Origin: Pseudomonadales bacterium | GTDB taxonomy: Bacteria; Pseudomonadota; Gammaproteobacteria; Steroidobacterales; Steroidobacteraceae | Direction of reading: 5' to 3' | Assembly (NCBI GenBank): GCA_020442965.1 | Contig: JAGRJB010000195.1 | Span: 1 to 20,661 of the forward strand | DNA length: 20,661 bases | Shown here: piece after piece, positions 1 through 10,518 of the stretch | Layout of the letters: each line of letters opens with the position of its first letter | How positions within the stretch are numbered: the stretch's first letter is position 1 | The notes under the pieces: model-generated | What the model saw: only the letters and a program-made list of their open reading frames with translations | Databases searched by the model: none | Told to the model about the DNA's origin: nothing | Program-made: the position numbers and the translations under genes

Positions 1-1
1 G

Positions 2-1453
2 ATTTTCGTCAAGTTCGGCCAGGCGCTATCGACGCGCCGCGATCTTCTGCCGCTCGACATCGCGGATGAGTTGGCCAAGCTGCAAGACCGGGTGCCACCG
101 TTCGACGGACAGTTGGCGCGCGAGACGATCGAAGCGGCGCTCGGTAAATCTACGGCAGAGTTGTTTGTGGACTTCGATGTAACACCACTCGCTGCGGCGT
201 CCGTTGCCCAAGTACACGCCGCAAGACTCAAGAATGCCGACGGAACGCCGGGCACCGCGGTGATCGTCAAGGTGTTGCGGCCGGCCATGCGCGAATTCAT
301 CGAGCGAGATCTCGAAGTGCTCTACGCGATGGCGCAGCTCGCGGAGCGCTGGTGGGCGGAGAGCAAGCGCCTGCGGCCAATCGAGATAGTAAGCGAATAC
401 GAGAAGACCATTCTCGATGAACTCGATCTGATGCGCGAGGCAGCCAACGCGACACAACTCAAGCGCAACTTTGCGGGCTCTGCGCTCTTGTACGTGCCGG
501 CAATCTATTGGGAATTGTGCCGCACGAACGTCATGGTGATGGAGCGCATCTTCGGCATCCAGATCAGCAACATGGCGCGACTGCGTGAACTGGACGTCGA
601 CATTCGCAAGCTAGCGGAAAACGGCGTTGAGATATTTTTCACGCAAGTGTTCCGCCATAACTTCTTCCACGCCGACATGCACCCCGGCAATATCTTTGTG
701 TTGGCCGACGACCCCGCAAACCCCGTCTATGCGGCCGTCGACTTTGGCATCGTCGGGACGCTCGATCTCCGCGATCAGCGTTATCTCGCCGAGAATTTTC
801 TGGCCGTATTCAATCGGGACTATCGCCGCGTGGCTGTCCTGCACGTCGAGTCCGGCTGGGTACCCCGCACTACGCGCGTCGACGAAATGGAGTCGGCTGT
901 ACGCACGGTTTGCGAGCCGATTTTCGACAAGCCATTGAAGGAAATCTCCTTTGGTACCGTACTGCTGCGGCTGTTCGAAATCTCGCGCCGCTTCAACATG
1001 ACCTTGCAGCCGCAATTGATCCTCCTGCAGAAGACACTCCTGAATATCGAAGGGCTCGGGCGCGACCTGTATCCAGATCTCGATATCTGGCAGACCGCGA
1101 GCCCGATTCTGCGTAGCTGGATGCGTGACCGATTCAGTACACGATCCGTGTTGCGCTCGATGCGCAGCCAGTTGCCCGACGTGATCGATACGGTCCGTGC
1201 CCTGCCCCCGTTGCTGCGGGTCGCGGCCGAGCGTGCCGAAGACGGACGTCTGCGACTGGGCGTCGAGGCGCTGGAAATCGAGGAACTGCGTCGTGAGATT
1301 CAGGCCGACCGTGCACGACGCGATAGGGTGACGCTCGCCGCGGTTCTGTTATTGGGCGGAATCGTGTGGTTAGCCCTGGCGCGACAACCTGTCTGGCCGG
1401 GCTGGGCGCTGTGTGCTGGTGCCGTGGTGGCGTGGTGGCGGCGATTCTCCTGA
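2..1453 (+). CDS. ubiB: UbiB-type atypical kinase/ATPase, ubiquinone biosynthesis (5'-truncated by window)
   Basis: This is an ABC1/ADCK/UbiB-family membrane-associated atypical kinase, needed for ubiquinone (coenzyme Q) biosynthesis and thought to act on the lipid-bound Coq/Ubi intermediates. The reading frame is already open at base 2, reading [17 protein letters not shown], the family's conserved KFGQ segment, so the true start lies left of the window and the ATG at 71 is internal. Visible family signatures are the Ala-rich nucleotide loop ([11 protein letters not shown], about 187-219), a VKVLRP lysine strand (about 265-285), [10 protein letters not shown] (about 667-698) and the metal-binding DFGIVG (about 740-757). 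The C-terminus has two hydrophobic segments (about 1335-1380 and 1390-1440), the usual UbiB membrane anchor. Similarity to E. coli UbiB as I recall it is high along the whole length. The gene ends 15 bp from the convergent hotdog gene. No terminator hairpin is evident between them. Confidence 0.97.
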   Translation: MFVKFGQALSTRRDLLPLDIADELAKLQDRVPPFDGQLARETIEAALGKSTAELFVDFDVTPLAAASVAQVHAARLKNADGTPGTAVIVKVLRPAMREFIERDLEVLYAMAQLAERWWAESKRLRPIEIVSEYEKTILDELDLMREAANATQLKRNFAGSALLYVPAIYWELCRTNVMVMERIFGIQISNMARLRELDVDIRKLAENGVEIFFTQVFRHNFFHADMHPGNIFVLADDPANPVYAAVDFGIVGTLDLRDQRYLAENFLAVFNRDYRRVAVLHVESGWVPRTTRVDEMESAVRTVCEPIFDKPLKEISFGTVLLRLFEISRRFNMTLQPQLILLQKTLLNIEGLGRDLYPDLDIWQTASPILRSWMRDRFSTRSVLRSMRSQLPDVIDTVRALPPLLRVAAERAEDGRLRLGVEALEIEELRREIQADRARRDRVTLAAVLLLGGIVWLALARQPVWPGWALCAGAVVAWWRRFS

Positions 1454-1468
1454 CAGTTGATTCACCCG

Positions 1469-2230
1469 CTAATGGCGCGGCTCGATCCACCACGAATGCG
1501 CGACAGCGCAAGGCTCACCGTCGTCATCGAACAACGCCGTGCCCACTTCATGGCGCCGGCCGCTTACCGAGATGCGCCAGGCGAGCACCGTGCACGATTC
1601 GTCGGTGTGCACACGTCGCAACACCTGTGCGGTGATCTCGCCGAGCAGCATCATGCGCCCGTCTTGAGCGGCCACGAAGTAGCCGGGACAATCGAGCGCG
1701 GCCCAAATGAATTCCGCGCAAACCTTCCCATCCGCATCCGCTAACAGCGGGTCAGGGATCCAGGGCGCCGCGACACGCATGCTATCGAGCCGCCCGGCGA
1801 ACAGCCGCATGCCGTCACCGCGCTCGCGATGCGTACCACAGACAAAGCATTCCGGAAATGCATGGTGCTTGAAGCCTGCAAAATGTCGCGATGCGGCTAG
1901 CGCCTCTGGATAAGTAGCCGGCCGTGGCGCCTGCAGGACCATCGCCGAGGGCCGCGCCAGTGCGATCACGCGGTCGTCACCGTCCGGAGTGTTCCGTTCA
2001 ATGAGCTGCAACGTACCTGACAGTTCGCCCGGAACACTCTGTACTAACAGATCGCACTCCAGCGGCGGCGGCCGTACCAAGCGCACGGTCACGACCGGCG
2101 CCGCGACCTGGGCCGCCAACAAACCAGCACAATACCCACCATTGGACGAGTGAGCAGGTCCACGAAAGCGATGCGCGATTCGCATGATGCGATCGGTGTT
2201 GGTGGCGCCAATGACCTCGACGTCGGTCAT
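1469..2230 (-). CDS. Hotdog-fold / acyl-CoA thioesterase-like protein
   Basis: A 253-residue soluble protein that I assign only to the hotdog/thioesterase-like fold class. The second half carries an HFAGFKHHAFPECFVCG segment followed by a WIPDPLLAD...G.VCAEFIWAALDCPGY stretch, which resembles PaaI-like or double-hotdog proteins. The first half (HRFRGPAHSSNGGYCAGLLA) could be the first hotdog repeat. I chose the ATG at 2230 because it overlaps the stop of the upstream VOC gene as ATGA, implying translational coupling. A GTG at 2245 is the in-frame alternative. It is the last gene of the long minus-strand operon that begins at the trp leader. The substrate is unknown, and the acyl-CoA assignment is inference from fold resemblance. 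Confidence 0.7.
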   Translation of the reverse strand: MTDVEVIGATNTDRIMRIAHRFRGPAHSSNGGYCAGLLAAQVAAPVVTVRLVRPPPLECDLLVQSVPGELSGTLQLIERNTPDGDDRVIALARPSAMVLQAPRPATYPEALAASRHFAGFKHHAFPECFVCGTHRERGDGMRLFAGRLDSMRVAAPWIPDPLLADADGKVCAEFIWAALDCPGYFVAAQDGRMMLLGEITAQVLRRVHTDESCTVLAWRISVSGRRHEVGTALFDDDGEPCAVAHSWWIEPRH

Positions 2231-2631
2231 TGCTGCACTTCGCACAGCTGTATGTCGGCGCCGAATATATCCTCAGGATCGATATCGACGATTCGCCAGT
2301 TGTCGAGACCGATGCGTGGTGCTGCGGTCGTCGTAGCAGCGCCCGCAGCATGCACGGCGTCCATTGCCACTGCCAGATCCTGCACCGCGAACGACAGCAA
2401 AAACAGACCTTCGCCACGCTCGGCGAGCCGCTTTGCGGGCAGCGTGTCCGCACGCGTCGGCTGCACCAGGACGATCCAGGTGGGGCCACAGAGAAAGCGC
2501 CGCGTCACGACGCCGCGGGCCGCCAGCTCCTCGCGTGGACCGACTTCGACTCCAAACAACTGGGTGTAACGCGCAGCGGCCGCATCGATGTCGCGAACGA
2601 GTAGGTTCAGATGATGCACAGCTTGCAACAC
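2227..2631 (-). CDS. VOC-family (glyoxalase/bleomycin-resistance/dioxygenase fold) protein
   Basis: A 134-residue single-domain protein of the vicinal oxygen chelate superfamily. The N-terminal VHHLNLLVRDIDAAAARYTQLFG is the classical first beta-alpha-beta module with a metal-ligand-type histidine, and a second module starts near FAVQDLAVAMDAVHAAG. The C-terminal IDIDPEDIFGADIQL-type strand matches the end of a VOC domain. The specific reaction cannot be read from the sequence: lactoylglutathione lyase, epimerase, dioxygenase and resistance proteins share this fold. The start is a GTG at 2631 preceded by GGGGA about 7 nt upstream. There is a 42-bp gap after the MFS gene, the largest gap in the operon downstream of trpE, and an ATGA overlap with the hotdog gene below. 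Confidence 0.82.
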   Translation of the reverse strand: MLQAVHHLNLLVRDIDAAAARYTQLFGVEVGPREELAARGVVTRRFLCGPTWIVLVQPTRADTLPAKRLAERGEGLFLLSFAVQDLAVAMDAVHAAGAATTTAAPRIGLDNWRIVDIDPEDIFGADIQLCEVQQ

Positions 2632-2673
2632 GATTGGGTCCCCGAGATTGTCTCAACACGCGGAGCGTGTCGA

Positions 2674-3897
2674 TCATTCTGAAGACTTGGCGGACGAGCG
2701 GCAAGCGATGCGCCACAGAATCAGCGCAGTCCAGACAGCCGCGGCGGACAGCAGTGCCAGATGCGTGAGATCTGCTTGCACGAGCGGCACCAGAAAGCCG
2801 ATCGTGATGCTGGCGACGATCAGCGCCACGAATGTCTGCATCGATGCCGCCGCGCCGCGCGCTGCCGGAAACAGATCCAGCATTCGCAGCGTCAGGATCG
2901 GAAATATGAGCTGTGTGGCGATGCCAGTCAGAAAGAGCATGACCTGCTGCAGCCAGATCGGCACGGCGTCCAGCTGCCAATGCAGGACCACGCGCACGGA
3001 ACACGCAATCACGCCGATCGCGAAGCCGACCGCTGCCTGGCGCATCGGCGGGATGCGCCCAGCCAAGCGCCCGGACAGGGTCGCACCGATGGTGAAGCCG
3101 CCCACGACCGGCAAGAACAACCAGAAGAACTGCGTCTCGCTGTAGCCCCAATGATCGAATACGATCGCTGGTGCGGCACCAATGTAGCCGAACACGCCAG
3201 CGAACGTGAGTGCCGCCGCCAGGGCTAACAACAGGAATTCCCGATGAGCGGCGACCCGGGTTGATGCTGCTAGTAGCTGCCGCACTGCGAGACGCGTGCG
3301 ACGCTCTGGCGGGTGAGTCTCCGGCAGCTTGAGCGCAGAGGTAACAGCGAGTGCAGTGCCGAACAGCGCCAGAAACGCGAACTGGGCGCGCCAACCGAGG
3401 GCGACGTGGATCCACCCGCCCACGACGGGCGCGAGCGCCGGCGCGACGCCAAATATGAGCGACACCAGGCTCATCAGCTTCTGCGCCTGCGGCCCGTGAT
3501 AGAGATCGCGCACGATCGCTCGGCCAACGACCATTCCGGCGCCCGCGGTGGCTCCCTGCACGACACGAAACGCCAACAGCGACCCGAAGCTTGGCGCGAA
3601 CACGCAGGCCAGCGAACCCGCCGTGTAGATTGCCAAACCCCACAGGATCACAGGGCGCCGCCCGACGGCATCTGACATGGGGCCAAAGAAAATTGCGGTA
3701 AATGCGTAAGGCAGCATGTAAGCCGTGAGTGTTTGCTGCATCTGCCAGGATGCGACACCGAATTCCTGCTCCATCGCGCGGAAAGCCGGAAAAAAGGTAT
3801 CGATCGAAAACGGGCTCACCATCGATAGCCCAGCGAGCAGCGCGGCCAGCCCGAGGTAGCCCGTCCTCGAGCTCGCTACAGCGGTCGGCACGCTCAC
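2674..3897 (-). CDS. Bcr/CflA-type MFS drug-resistance transporter
   Basis: A 407-residue, 12-helix major facilitator superfamily protein. Family features include an FSIDTFFPAF segment in the first helix, MFS motif A (FGPMSDAVGRRPV, residues 71-83) between helices 2 and 3, an R..QG..A..G segment in helix 4 and the antiporter motif (FGVAPALAPVVGGW) in helix 5. These place it with the Bcr/CflA drug:H+ antiporters (bicyclomycin/chloramphenicol type). The start is a GTG at 3897 whose bases overlap the trpA stop (GTGA), so it is probably translationally coupled to trpA. That position suggests co-expression with tryptophan synthesis. Export of an aromatic metabolite or of an antimetabolite is possible but unproven. 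Confidence 0.92.
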   Translation of the reverse strand: MSVPTAVASSRTGYLGLAALLAGLSMVSPFSIDTFFPAFRAMEQEFGVASWQMQQTLTAYMLPYAFTAIFFGPMSDAVGRRPVILWGLAIYTAGSLACVFAPSFGSLLAFRVVQGATAGAGMVVGRAIVRDLYHGPQAQKLMSLVSLIFGVAPALAPVVGGWIHVALGWRAQFAFLALFGTALAVTSALKLPETHPPERRTRLAVRQLLAASTRVAAHREFLLLALAAALTFAGVFGYIGAAPAIVFDHWGYSETQFFWLFLPVVGGFTIGATLSGRLAGRIPPMRQAAVGFAIGVIACSVRVVLHWQLDAVPIWLQQVMLFLTGIATQLIFPILTLRMLDLFPAARGAAASMQTFVALIVASITIGFLVPLVQADLTHLALLSAAAVWTALILWRIACRSSAKSSE

Positions 3898-4687
3898 TCG
3901 CCGGGACGAAGCGACCGCAGGAACGCCCCCGGATCACCGCCTTGCTCGAGCACCTCGACCAACGCCGACCCGACGATGACGCCCGCGACATGCTTTTGCA
4001 GGTCACGAACTTGCGTGACCGATCGGATGCCGAAACCGGCGCAGACTGGAACCGGGGACACGGCCGTGACTCGATCGAGGTAGGTCGTTACCTCCTGCGG
4101 CACGGCGACGGACTTGCCAGTCGTGCCAGTCATGGTGACCGCGTACAGAAAGCCTTCACTAACTGCTGCCACTTCACGCAATCGCTTGTCAGTTGTTACC
4201 GGGGTCGCCATTTGAATGAGTGCGACACCTTCGCGTCGCAGTGCGCGCCGGAAATCGTCGCTCTCATCGTATGGCAGGTCCGGCACGATGAAGCCGCAGA
4301 TACCCGCGCGCTGCGCGGCCGCCGGCAACTCATCGAAGCCGAAAGCCAGCAAGGGGTTCAGATAGCTCATCAGAATGAGCGGTGCTTGCGGTCGCGGCAT
4401 GTCATGCAATTCGCCTAGCAACCAACGCAGCGTGACACCCTGCGCGAGTGCGCCTTGGCTCGAACGCTGGATCGTCATGCCGTCGGCCATCGGGTCGGTA
4501 AACGGCACGCCGATCTCGACCACGTCAGCCGCTGCGCCGATTTCTGTCAGATGGGCGCGAAACTTGTCTTTGGCGGGGTAGCCAGCGGTCAAAAAGGCCA
4601 CAATTGCTGGCTGACCTCTCGTGTTGGCGGCCGTGATCGCCGCGGTGATCCGCTCGTGTGGTGCGACAGATTGCTCTCGCTGCTCAC

Positions 4688-4691
<4 letters not shown>
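3894..4691 (-). CDS. trpA: Tryptophan synthase alpha subunit
   Basis: The 265-residue alpha subunit cleaves indole-3-glycerol phosphate to indole and glyceraldehyde-3-phosphate, passing indole through a tunnel to TrpB. The FLTAGYP strand (34-40) and VEIGVPFTDPMADG (58-71) are the TrpA signature. E59 and D70 occupy the positions of the catalytic Glu49 and Asp60 of the enteric enzyme. The IVPDLPYDE segment (around 151-159) and the phosphate-binding GFGI/GVIVGSALV end of the TIM barrel are present. The start is a GTG at 4691 overlapping the trpB stop as GTGA. Its own stop overlaps the start of the MFS gene the same way. Length is normal for the family. Confidence 0.97.
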
Positions 4692-5943
<1,252 letters not shown>

Positions 5944-5947
<4 letters not shown>

Positions 5948-6549
5948 CGAACGATCTCCGCTGCTGCCGCTCTGGCAGCCGCCACAAAGCTACTGATTCT
6001 GGCAGCATTCTTCACGCCTGGCGCGTCCTCTACGCCGCTCGACACGTCAACCCCAAACGGGCGAACCGCCTTGATCGCCGCGCGGATGTTCGCGGCACTC
6101 AAGCCACCCGCCAGGATCACTTGCGTCCGCTCAGCCACGTCAGCTGCTTGCCGCCAGTCCGCCACCTGCCCGCTGCCGCTGGTCGGACCTTCGAACACTG
6201 CCCGCGGCGGCAGGGATGCAGGCAGAATCGAGCCGGCACGCAAGACGGGCAACACTTCGAGCGAGTCCGGCAGCGTCAGGTGCGCGAGATCCTCGTGGTC
6301 GGTCTGCAGCACGTCGGGCATGAAGTCGCTCAGGAGCGTGGCCACCACTGCGGGATCTGGCTGTCGGGTCACCGCGATGCAGCGCAGCTTGCCGCGCGCG
6401 GGTGCCGCCAGCTCGTTCGCCTGGGAGACGGTCACACGACGCGGCGACGCCGCGAACACGAAGCCGATCGCATCGACACCTGCAGCCAGTGCGGCCTCCA
6501 CTGCCGCCGCTGTCGTCATGCCACAGATCTTGATCCACAGCGCCGTCAT
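5944..6549 (-). CDS. trpF: Phosphoribosylanthranilate isomerase
   Basis: This 201-residue TIM-barrel enzyme performs the Amadori rearrangement of phosphoribosylanthranilate to CdRP. KICGMT (7-12) holds the catalytic-base cysteine C9. DAIGFVF.ASPR (26-37) and the C-terminal phosphate sites (LAGGLSAANI, FGVDVSSGVE) are canonical. Two signature positions are unusual. The usual LQLHG-type segment reads LQTDHED (81-87). The general-acid aspartate of the usual LLDxxxxGGxG loop is replaced by E120 in FEGPTSGSGQ. From memory this resembles a xanthomonad-like TrpF subtype rather than decay, since the rest is intact. The gene is a separate ORF, not fused to trpC as in enterics, and overlaps both neighbours by ATGA. 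Confidence 0.95.
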
Positions 6550-7373
6550 GCCAGGGCTCGTCTGGCCGCCGTGAGCATTGCACCGATCAAGATAGCAGGA
6601 TCCCGATGCACCATCAGTGCGCTACCAACCAGAGCCAGTTGATAACCGACCGCGGCCATGCGCGCGGCGTCCTGCGGCGTTGCGACGCCACTCTCCGCAA
6701 CGCGCAGAACGCTACTCGGCAGCCTCGGCGCCAGCAACTCGAGCCTGCCCGGAACAACCTGCAGACTGACGAGATCGCGGCAATTGACTCCGACTAATAA
6801 CTTGTGACGACTGCTGGCTTGCGCCGTGACCAAGATTTCGGCGAGCTCGATATCCGCCTCGTCGAACGCCTCCAGCAAGACGAACAATCCGTGCTCGAGC
6901 GCAGTGTCGATCAATTGCTCCAGGATCGCTCGTGGCAGCATTCGCAAGATCACCAACACACCGCCGGCGCCTGACGCGCGCGCCTCGAGCACCTGATACG
7001 GATCTACCAGAAAATCCTTGCGCATCGCCGGGACAGCGAGCGGTGTTAGTGCATCGGCGGCAGTCGTTAGATCTGACATCGATCCATCGAAGCGGGTCGG
7101 CTCCGTCAGAACCGACACGGCAGCGACGCCGGCGCCGGCATAGGCGACGACGCGATCGGTCGCAGGAGTGCTGGTCGTCGACTGCAGCAGGCCAACGGCC
7201 GGTGACCGCAGCTTCACCTCGGCGATCAGATCGAATCCGCCGCCCAGTCGCAGTGACGGCGGCGCCGCCAGATCTTTGATTCGCGCCAGCAGCTCCACTG
7301 CCGGCATCGCCCCGGTCGCGACGTCGACGCGCTGTCGGCTCATCACCGCCATGTCGTGCAGGAAATCGGTCAT
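6546..7373 (-). CDS. trpC: Indole-3-glycerol-phosphate synthase (divergent subtype)
   Basis: This 275-residue TIM-barrel enzyme decarboxylates and cyclises CdRP to indole-3-glycerol phosphate. All catalytic positions of the family can be placed: E52 and K54 in IAEVK, K119 in MRKDF, E168 in LLEAF, N197 in GVNCRDL, and E227 and S228 in AESG. The surrounding motifs are not the common ones. EVKLRSPAVG replaces the usual EVKKASPSKG, SVLTEPTRFDGS replaces SVLTD..FFQGS, and NCRDL replaces NNRNL. It is therefore a divergent but apparently complete IGPS. The gene overlaps trpD upstream and trpF downstream, each by ATGA. Confidence 0.94.
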   Translation of the reverse strand: MTDFLHDMAVMSRQRVDVATGAMPAVELLARIKDLAAPPSLRLGGGFDLIAEVKLRSPAVGLLQSTTSTPATDRVVAYAGAGVAAVSVLTEPTRFDGSMSDLTTAADALTPLAVPAMRKDFLVDPYQVLEARASGAGGVLVILRMLPRAILEQLIDTALEHGLFVLLEAFDEADIELAEILVTAQASSRHKLLVGVNCRDLVSLQVVPGRLELLAPRLPSSVLRVAESGVATPQDAARMAAVGYQLALVGSALMVHRDPAILIGAMLTAARRALA

Positions 7374-8416
7374 GCGCGCTTGAACCGCGCGAGCCGTCGC
7401 AACAGCTCGCCGCCCGCGCCGGATTCGATCGCCTTGGCGGCGCGCTCCACGCCATCGCGAGGCCCGGTTGCATTGCCCGTCACTTCGAGCGCCAGCGCCG
7501 CGCCTAACAATAGTGCGTCGCGGTGCGGCCCACGATCCTCACCGCTGAGCGTCGAGCCCAATGCCGCGGCGTTGTGCACCGCGTCGCCACCAGCCAAGTC
7601 CCGGGCCGTGCAGCGCGCCAGACCATAGTCCTCCGGTGACCGATCGGATTCCGTCACCGCACCGTCGCGGACGTCGAACAGCCTGAAAGGTCCGATCGGC
7701 GTCGGTTCGTCCCAACCATCGGCCCCATGAATCACGAAGCCGCGACGTGTCGGCAGGCCGGCGAGCGTCGCCGCCATCAGCCGCGCGGTCGCCAGATCGA
7801 ATGCTCCTAACACGTGATAGGGTGGCTGGGCAGGATTGGTGAGGGGCCCGAGGATGTTGAAAATCGTCCGTACACCGAGCGCCTGACGAATGGGCGCGAC
7901 GGCCTTCATGGCCGGATGATAGTGCGGCGCGAACAGGAACGTGAACCCTGTTTCGGAAAAGCAGCGACCGGCAGACTGCTCATCGAGCGGCAACCCCAAT
8001 CCGAGACACTCCAGCACGTCGGCACTTCCGCAGCGACTGGAGACTGAGCGATTTCCATGCTTCACCACTCCCACACCACACGCCGCTGTTAGCAACGCGG
8101 CACCGGTCGATAGGTTGAGGCTGCCCGAGGCATCACCTCCCGTGCCAACGATATCGACCATCACTGCATCCGTCGGGATGTCAGGTCGGCGAGCGAGCGA
8201 ACGCATTGCGAGCGCAAAGCCGCGCAGCTCTGCGGCCACCACGCCCTTGGCGCGCAGCGCGGCCAGAACGGCCCCGGCGAGTGGCGGCGGAACATCGGCG
8301 GTCGCCAGTTCCCGCAGCAATGCGACCGATTCGGCCTCGCTAAGGTTCTGGCGCTCCAACAAACGTTCGAGAAACCCGCGCAGCATTGCCGTGGCGATCG
8401 GGATGTCAGCGGTCAT
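7370..8416 (-). CDS. trpD: Anthranilate phosphoribosyltransferase
   Basis: This 348-residue enzyme transfers phosphoribose from PRPP to anthranilate. The N-terminal helical domain is followed by the PRPP/metal site DIVGTGGD (88-95), NLSTGAAL (101-108) and [18 protein letters not shown] (119-136). The anthranilate-site and hinge segment [18 protein letters not shown] lies near 179-196. All the phosphate-, metal- and anthranilate-contacting motifs are recognisable. It is not fused to trpG, unlike the enteric TrpGD. Its start overlaps the end of trpG by 11 bp, the only trp junction that is not a 4-bp overlap, and its stop overlaps trpC by ATGA. I see no strong Shine-Dalgarno, consistent with translational coupling. 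Confidence 0.97.
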   Translation of the reverse strand: MTADIPIATAMLRGFLERLLERQNLSEAESVALLRELATADVPPPLAGAVLAALRAKGVVAAELRGFALAMRSLARRPDIPTDAVMVDIVGTGGDASGSLNLSTGAALLTAACGVGVVKHGNRSVSSRCGSADVLECLGLGLPLDEQSAGRCFSETGFTFLFAPHYHPAMKAVAPIRQALGVRTIFNILGPLTNPAQPPYHVLGAFDLATARLMAATLAGLPTRRGFVIHGADGWDEPTPIGPFRLFDVRDGAVTESDRSPEDYGLARCTARDLAGGDAVHNAAALGSTLSGEDRGPHRDALLLGAALALEVTGNATGPRDGVERAAKAIESGAGGELLRRLARFKRA

Positions 8417-8990
8417 AGTGGAGCGCCAGGAAGTTACCCAGCAACTTGGGGCCGTCCGGCGTCAGCACGCTCTCAGGGTGAAATTGCACACCCTCGACAA
8501 GAAGGTCCCGATGGCGAACGCCCATGATCTCCTGGTCGGACGTTTGCGCCGTAACAATCAACGCTGACGGTAGTTTGTCCGGCGCAGCGATCAAAGAGTG
8601 ATAGCGGCCGACTTCCGCGGGCTGCGGCAAGCCGACGAACACGCCTTCTTCGTCGTGCGAGATCACTGAGGTCTTGCCATGCATCAGCCGCTCCGCTCGT
8701 ACGACCTGGCCACCGAATGCCTCGACGATCGACTGATGCCCGAGGCACACGCCGAGTATCGGCACCGCACCCGCAAAGGCCTTGATCATCTCGATCGAGA
8801 CGCCAGCGCGCGTCGGCGTACCCGGCCCCGGCGAGATGCACAGATGCGTGGGCCCAAGCTCACGCGCTTCGCTCACACTGATTGCATCGTTGCGATACAC
8901 AATCACCTCGGCACCAAGCACCAGGAATGCCTGTACGAGGTTGTAGGTAAATGAGTCGTAGTTGTCGATCAGCAGCAGCTTGGGACTCAT
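8406..8990 (-). CDS. trpG: Anthranilate synthase component II (glutamine amidotransferase)
   Basis: This 194-residue class I glutamine amidotransferase supplies ammonia to TrpE. The N-terminal [15 protein letters not shown] and the oxyanion-strand SPGPGTP are typical. The catalytic triad is C82 in GVCLGHQ, H171 and E173 in FHPES. RYHSL (129-133) is the conserved interface segment. The same fold also serves PabA (p-aminobenzoate), but the position between trpE and trpD argues for TrpG. It may serve both synthases if no pabA exists elsewhere. The ATG overlaps the trpE stop (ATGA), and the 7-G tract at the end of trpE sits just upstream and can act as its ribosome-binding site. Confidence 0.97.
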   Translation of the reverse strand: MSPKLLLIDNYDSFTYNLVQAFLVLGAEVIVYRNDAISVSEARELGPTHLCISPGPGTPTRAGVSIEMIKAFAGAVPILGVCLGHQSIVEAFGGQVVRAERLMHGKTSVISHDEEGVFVGLPQPAEVGRYHSLIAAPDKLPSALIVTAQTSDQEIMGVRHRDLLVEGVQFHPESVLTPDGPKLLGNFLALHYDR

Positions 8991-10375
8991 AACCCCCCCG
9001 CGGCCATCTCGAGCGCACGGGCCATCGCGCCGCTCTTGGCGATGATTTCAGCGTATTCCGCCGCCGGAACGCTGTCGGCAACAATACCGGCACCCGCTTG
9101 GTAGCTGTATTCATCACCGTTGAACACCAGCGTCCTGATGGTGATCGCCTGATCCAGATCGCCGCGCGCACCGAAATAGCCCACCGTGCCGCCATACAAC
9201 CCGCGCTGAACGGGCTCCAGTTCATCGATGATCTCCATGGCACGGACCTTTGGCGCTCCGACCAGGGTACCCGCGGGAAATGTCGCTGCAAACAGGTCGA
9301 AGGCGTCGTGATTCGCTGCGAGCTGCCCTTTCACACCGCTCACGATATGCATCACGTGGCTGTAACGCTCGATCACCCGATAGGGGTCGACGAGCACGCT
9401 GCCCGGGTGTGCGACCCGGCCCAAATCGTTACGCGCCAGGTCGACCAGCATGACGTGCTCAGCGTTCTCCTTGACATCACCTAACAACTCGGTCTCACGT
9501 GCAGCATCGAGAACCGGGTCGTCTGCCCGTGGGCGAGTTCCGGCGAGAGGTCGCAGCTCCGCTCGCCCAGCGTGCAACTTGACCAGCGCCTCGGGCGAAG
9601 AGCCCACCACCGTGACATCACCGAGCTCACAGTAGTACATGTACGGCGATGGATTGATCAACCGTAGCGCGCGATAGGCTTGAAAGGGATCGAGCGAGTG
9701 TCGCCCGGAAAAACGTGATGCCAGTACCAGTTGATAGACATCGCCCGCCGCAATGTATTCTTTGACCCTCAGGACGCGCTGGATGTAATCGTCACGCGAT
9801 AGTGACGCGGCGGCAGCACCGAACCCGAGCGCGTCGCGCCGACGGTACGGCAGCCCGCCGCGCAGTGCCTGAATGACTTCGGTGCGCAGCGCACGACGCT
9901 CGCCGTCCGTCCCCGCATGCAACAACGCGATCGCGCGGGTCAGGTGATCGAACACCAGCAGGGATTCCGGTGCCACATAGTGTAGATCCGGCACCGGCGA
10001 TGTGGCGCGTATCTGCTGCGGCAAACGCTCGAAGTAGCGCACCAGATCGTACGAGGAAAAGCCTACTAAACCGCCCGCGAGCGGAATCCCATCAACGTCG
10101 GGAGCCGGGCGTGGCACACGCGCGAGCGCAGCGCGCAACGCCGCTAACAAGGCCATCTGACTATCCGGGCGCGGCGTTTTCTCCCCATCGAGCCAAAGCC
10201 CGCGTGCATCAAGGCGCACTTCCTGCGACTTGCCAAATCCGATAAAGGAATAGCGCGCCAAGCGTTCGCCGCCCTCGACGCTCTCGAGCAGGAAGCGTGG
10301 CCCGAAGCTCGCGAGCTTGGCATAGGCCGACACCGGCGTGTCGAGATCACCAGCAATATCAAATGGCGGCTTCAT
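8987..10375 (-). CDS. trpE: Anthranilate synthase component I
   Basis: This 462-residue chorismate-utilising enzyme makes anthranilate from chorismate with ammonia from TrpG. PVSAYAKL and the tryptophan feedback motif LLES (29-32) lie in the N-terminal domain. [13 protein letters not shown] is the second half of the Trp-binding site, so feedback inhibition is expected. The catalytic half shows [61 protein letters not shown] and YGGTVGYFG. The start is an ATG at 10375 with only a weak GAG upstream. It lies about 42 nt downstream of the attenuator terminator, so trpE expression depends on read-through of the leader. It is slightly shorter than many bacterial TrpE proteins but has all motifs. 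Confidence 0.97.
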   Translation of the reverse strand: MKPPFDIAGDLDTPVSAYAKLASFGPRFLLESVEGGERLARYSFIGFGKSQEVRLDARGLWLDGEKTPRPDSQMALLAALRAALARVPRPAPDVDGIPLAGGLVGFSSYDLVRYFERLPQQIRATSPVPDLHYVAPESLLVFDHLTRAIALLHAGTDGERRALRTEVIQALRGGLPYRRRDALGFGAAAASLSRDDYIQRVLRVKEYIAAGDVYQLVLASRFSGRHSLDPFQAYRALRLINPSPYMYYCELGDVTVVGSSPEALVKLHAGRAELRPLAGTRPRADDPVLDAARETELLGDVKENAEHVMLVDLARNDLGRVAHPGSVLVDPYRVIERYSHVMHIVSGVKGQLAANHDAFDLFAATFPAGTLVGAPKVRAMEIIDELEPVQRGLYGGTVGYFGARGDLDQAITIRTLVFNGDEYSYQAGAGIVADSVPAAEYAEIIAKSGAMARALEMAAGGL

Positions 10376-10416
10376 GACTCTGTATTGATCGTTAGCATCG
10401 GTAACTCGCAGACAAT

Positions 10417-10454
10417 AAAAAACCCATCCCGGGAAGGCCTGCCGGAGATGGGTT
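10417..10454 (-). terminator. Rho-independent terminator of the trp attenuator
   Basis: The minus-strand arm AACCCATCTCCGG (10454-10442) is complementary to CCGGGATGGGTT (10432-10421) with a single bulged T, giving a stem of about 12 bp closed over a 9-nt loop. The stem runs straight into a 6-T tract (10422-10417). It sits between trpL and trpE, so it acts as a conditional terminator rather than an operon end. Confidence 0.9.
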
Positions 10455-10518
10455 CTGGCGTGAACTTGAAACTATCTAAACGCGACCAGCGCCCGCTCCG
10501 TCAGGAGTGGCGCCACCA
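10417..10518 (-). promoter_or_regulatory. trp attenuator: mutually exclusive 1:2, 2:3 and 3:4 hairpins
   Basis: Read on the minus strand, four segments can pair alternatively. Segment 1 (10517-10504, containing the Trp codons) pairs with segment 2 (about 10499-10487) through CTCC:GGAG and further GC pairs with one mismatch and one bulge. Segment 2 can instead pair with segment 3 through CGGAG:CTCCG (10500-10496 with 10447-10443), GGG:CCC (10494-10492 with 10452-10450) and CTGG:CCAG (10489-10486 with 10458-10455). Segment 3 (10454-10442) can also pair with segment 4 (10432-10421), forming the terminator. Segments 2:3 and 3:4 exclude each other. This is the classic ribosome-mediated trp attenuator layout. 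Pairings were traced by eye, without energy calculation. Confidence 0.85.

Noticed and set aside
2273..4006. 577-codon minus-strand ORF spanning the MFS and VOC genes
   Set aside because: The translation is Arg/Ala/Gly-rich and low in recognisable motifs. The overlapping frames encode a clear MFS transporter and VOC protein; this is a GC-rich shadow.
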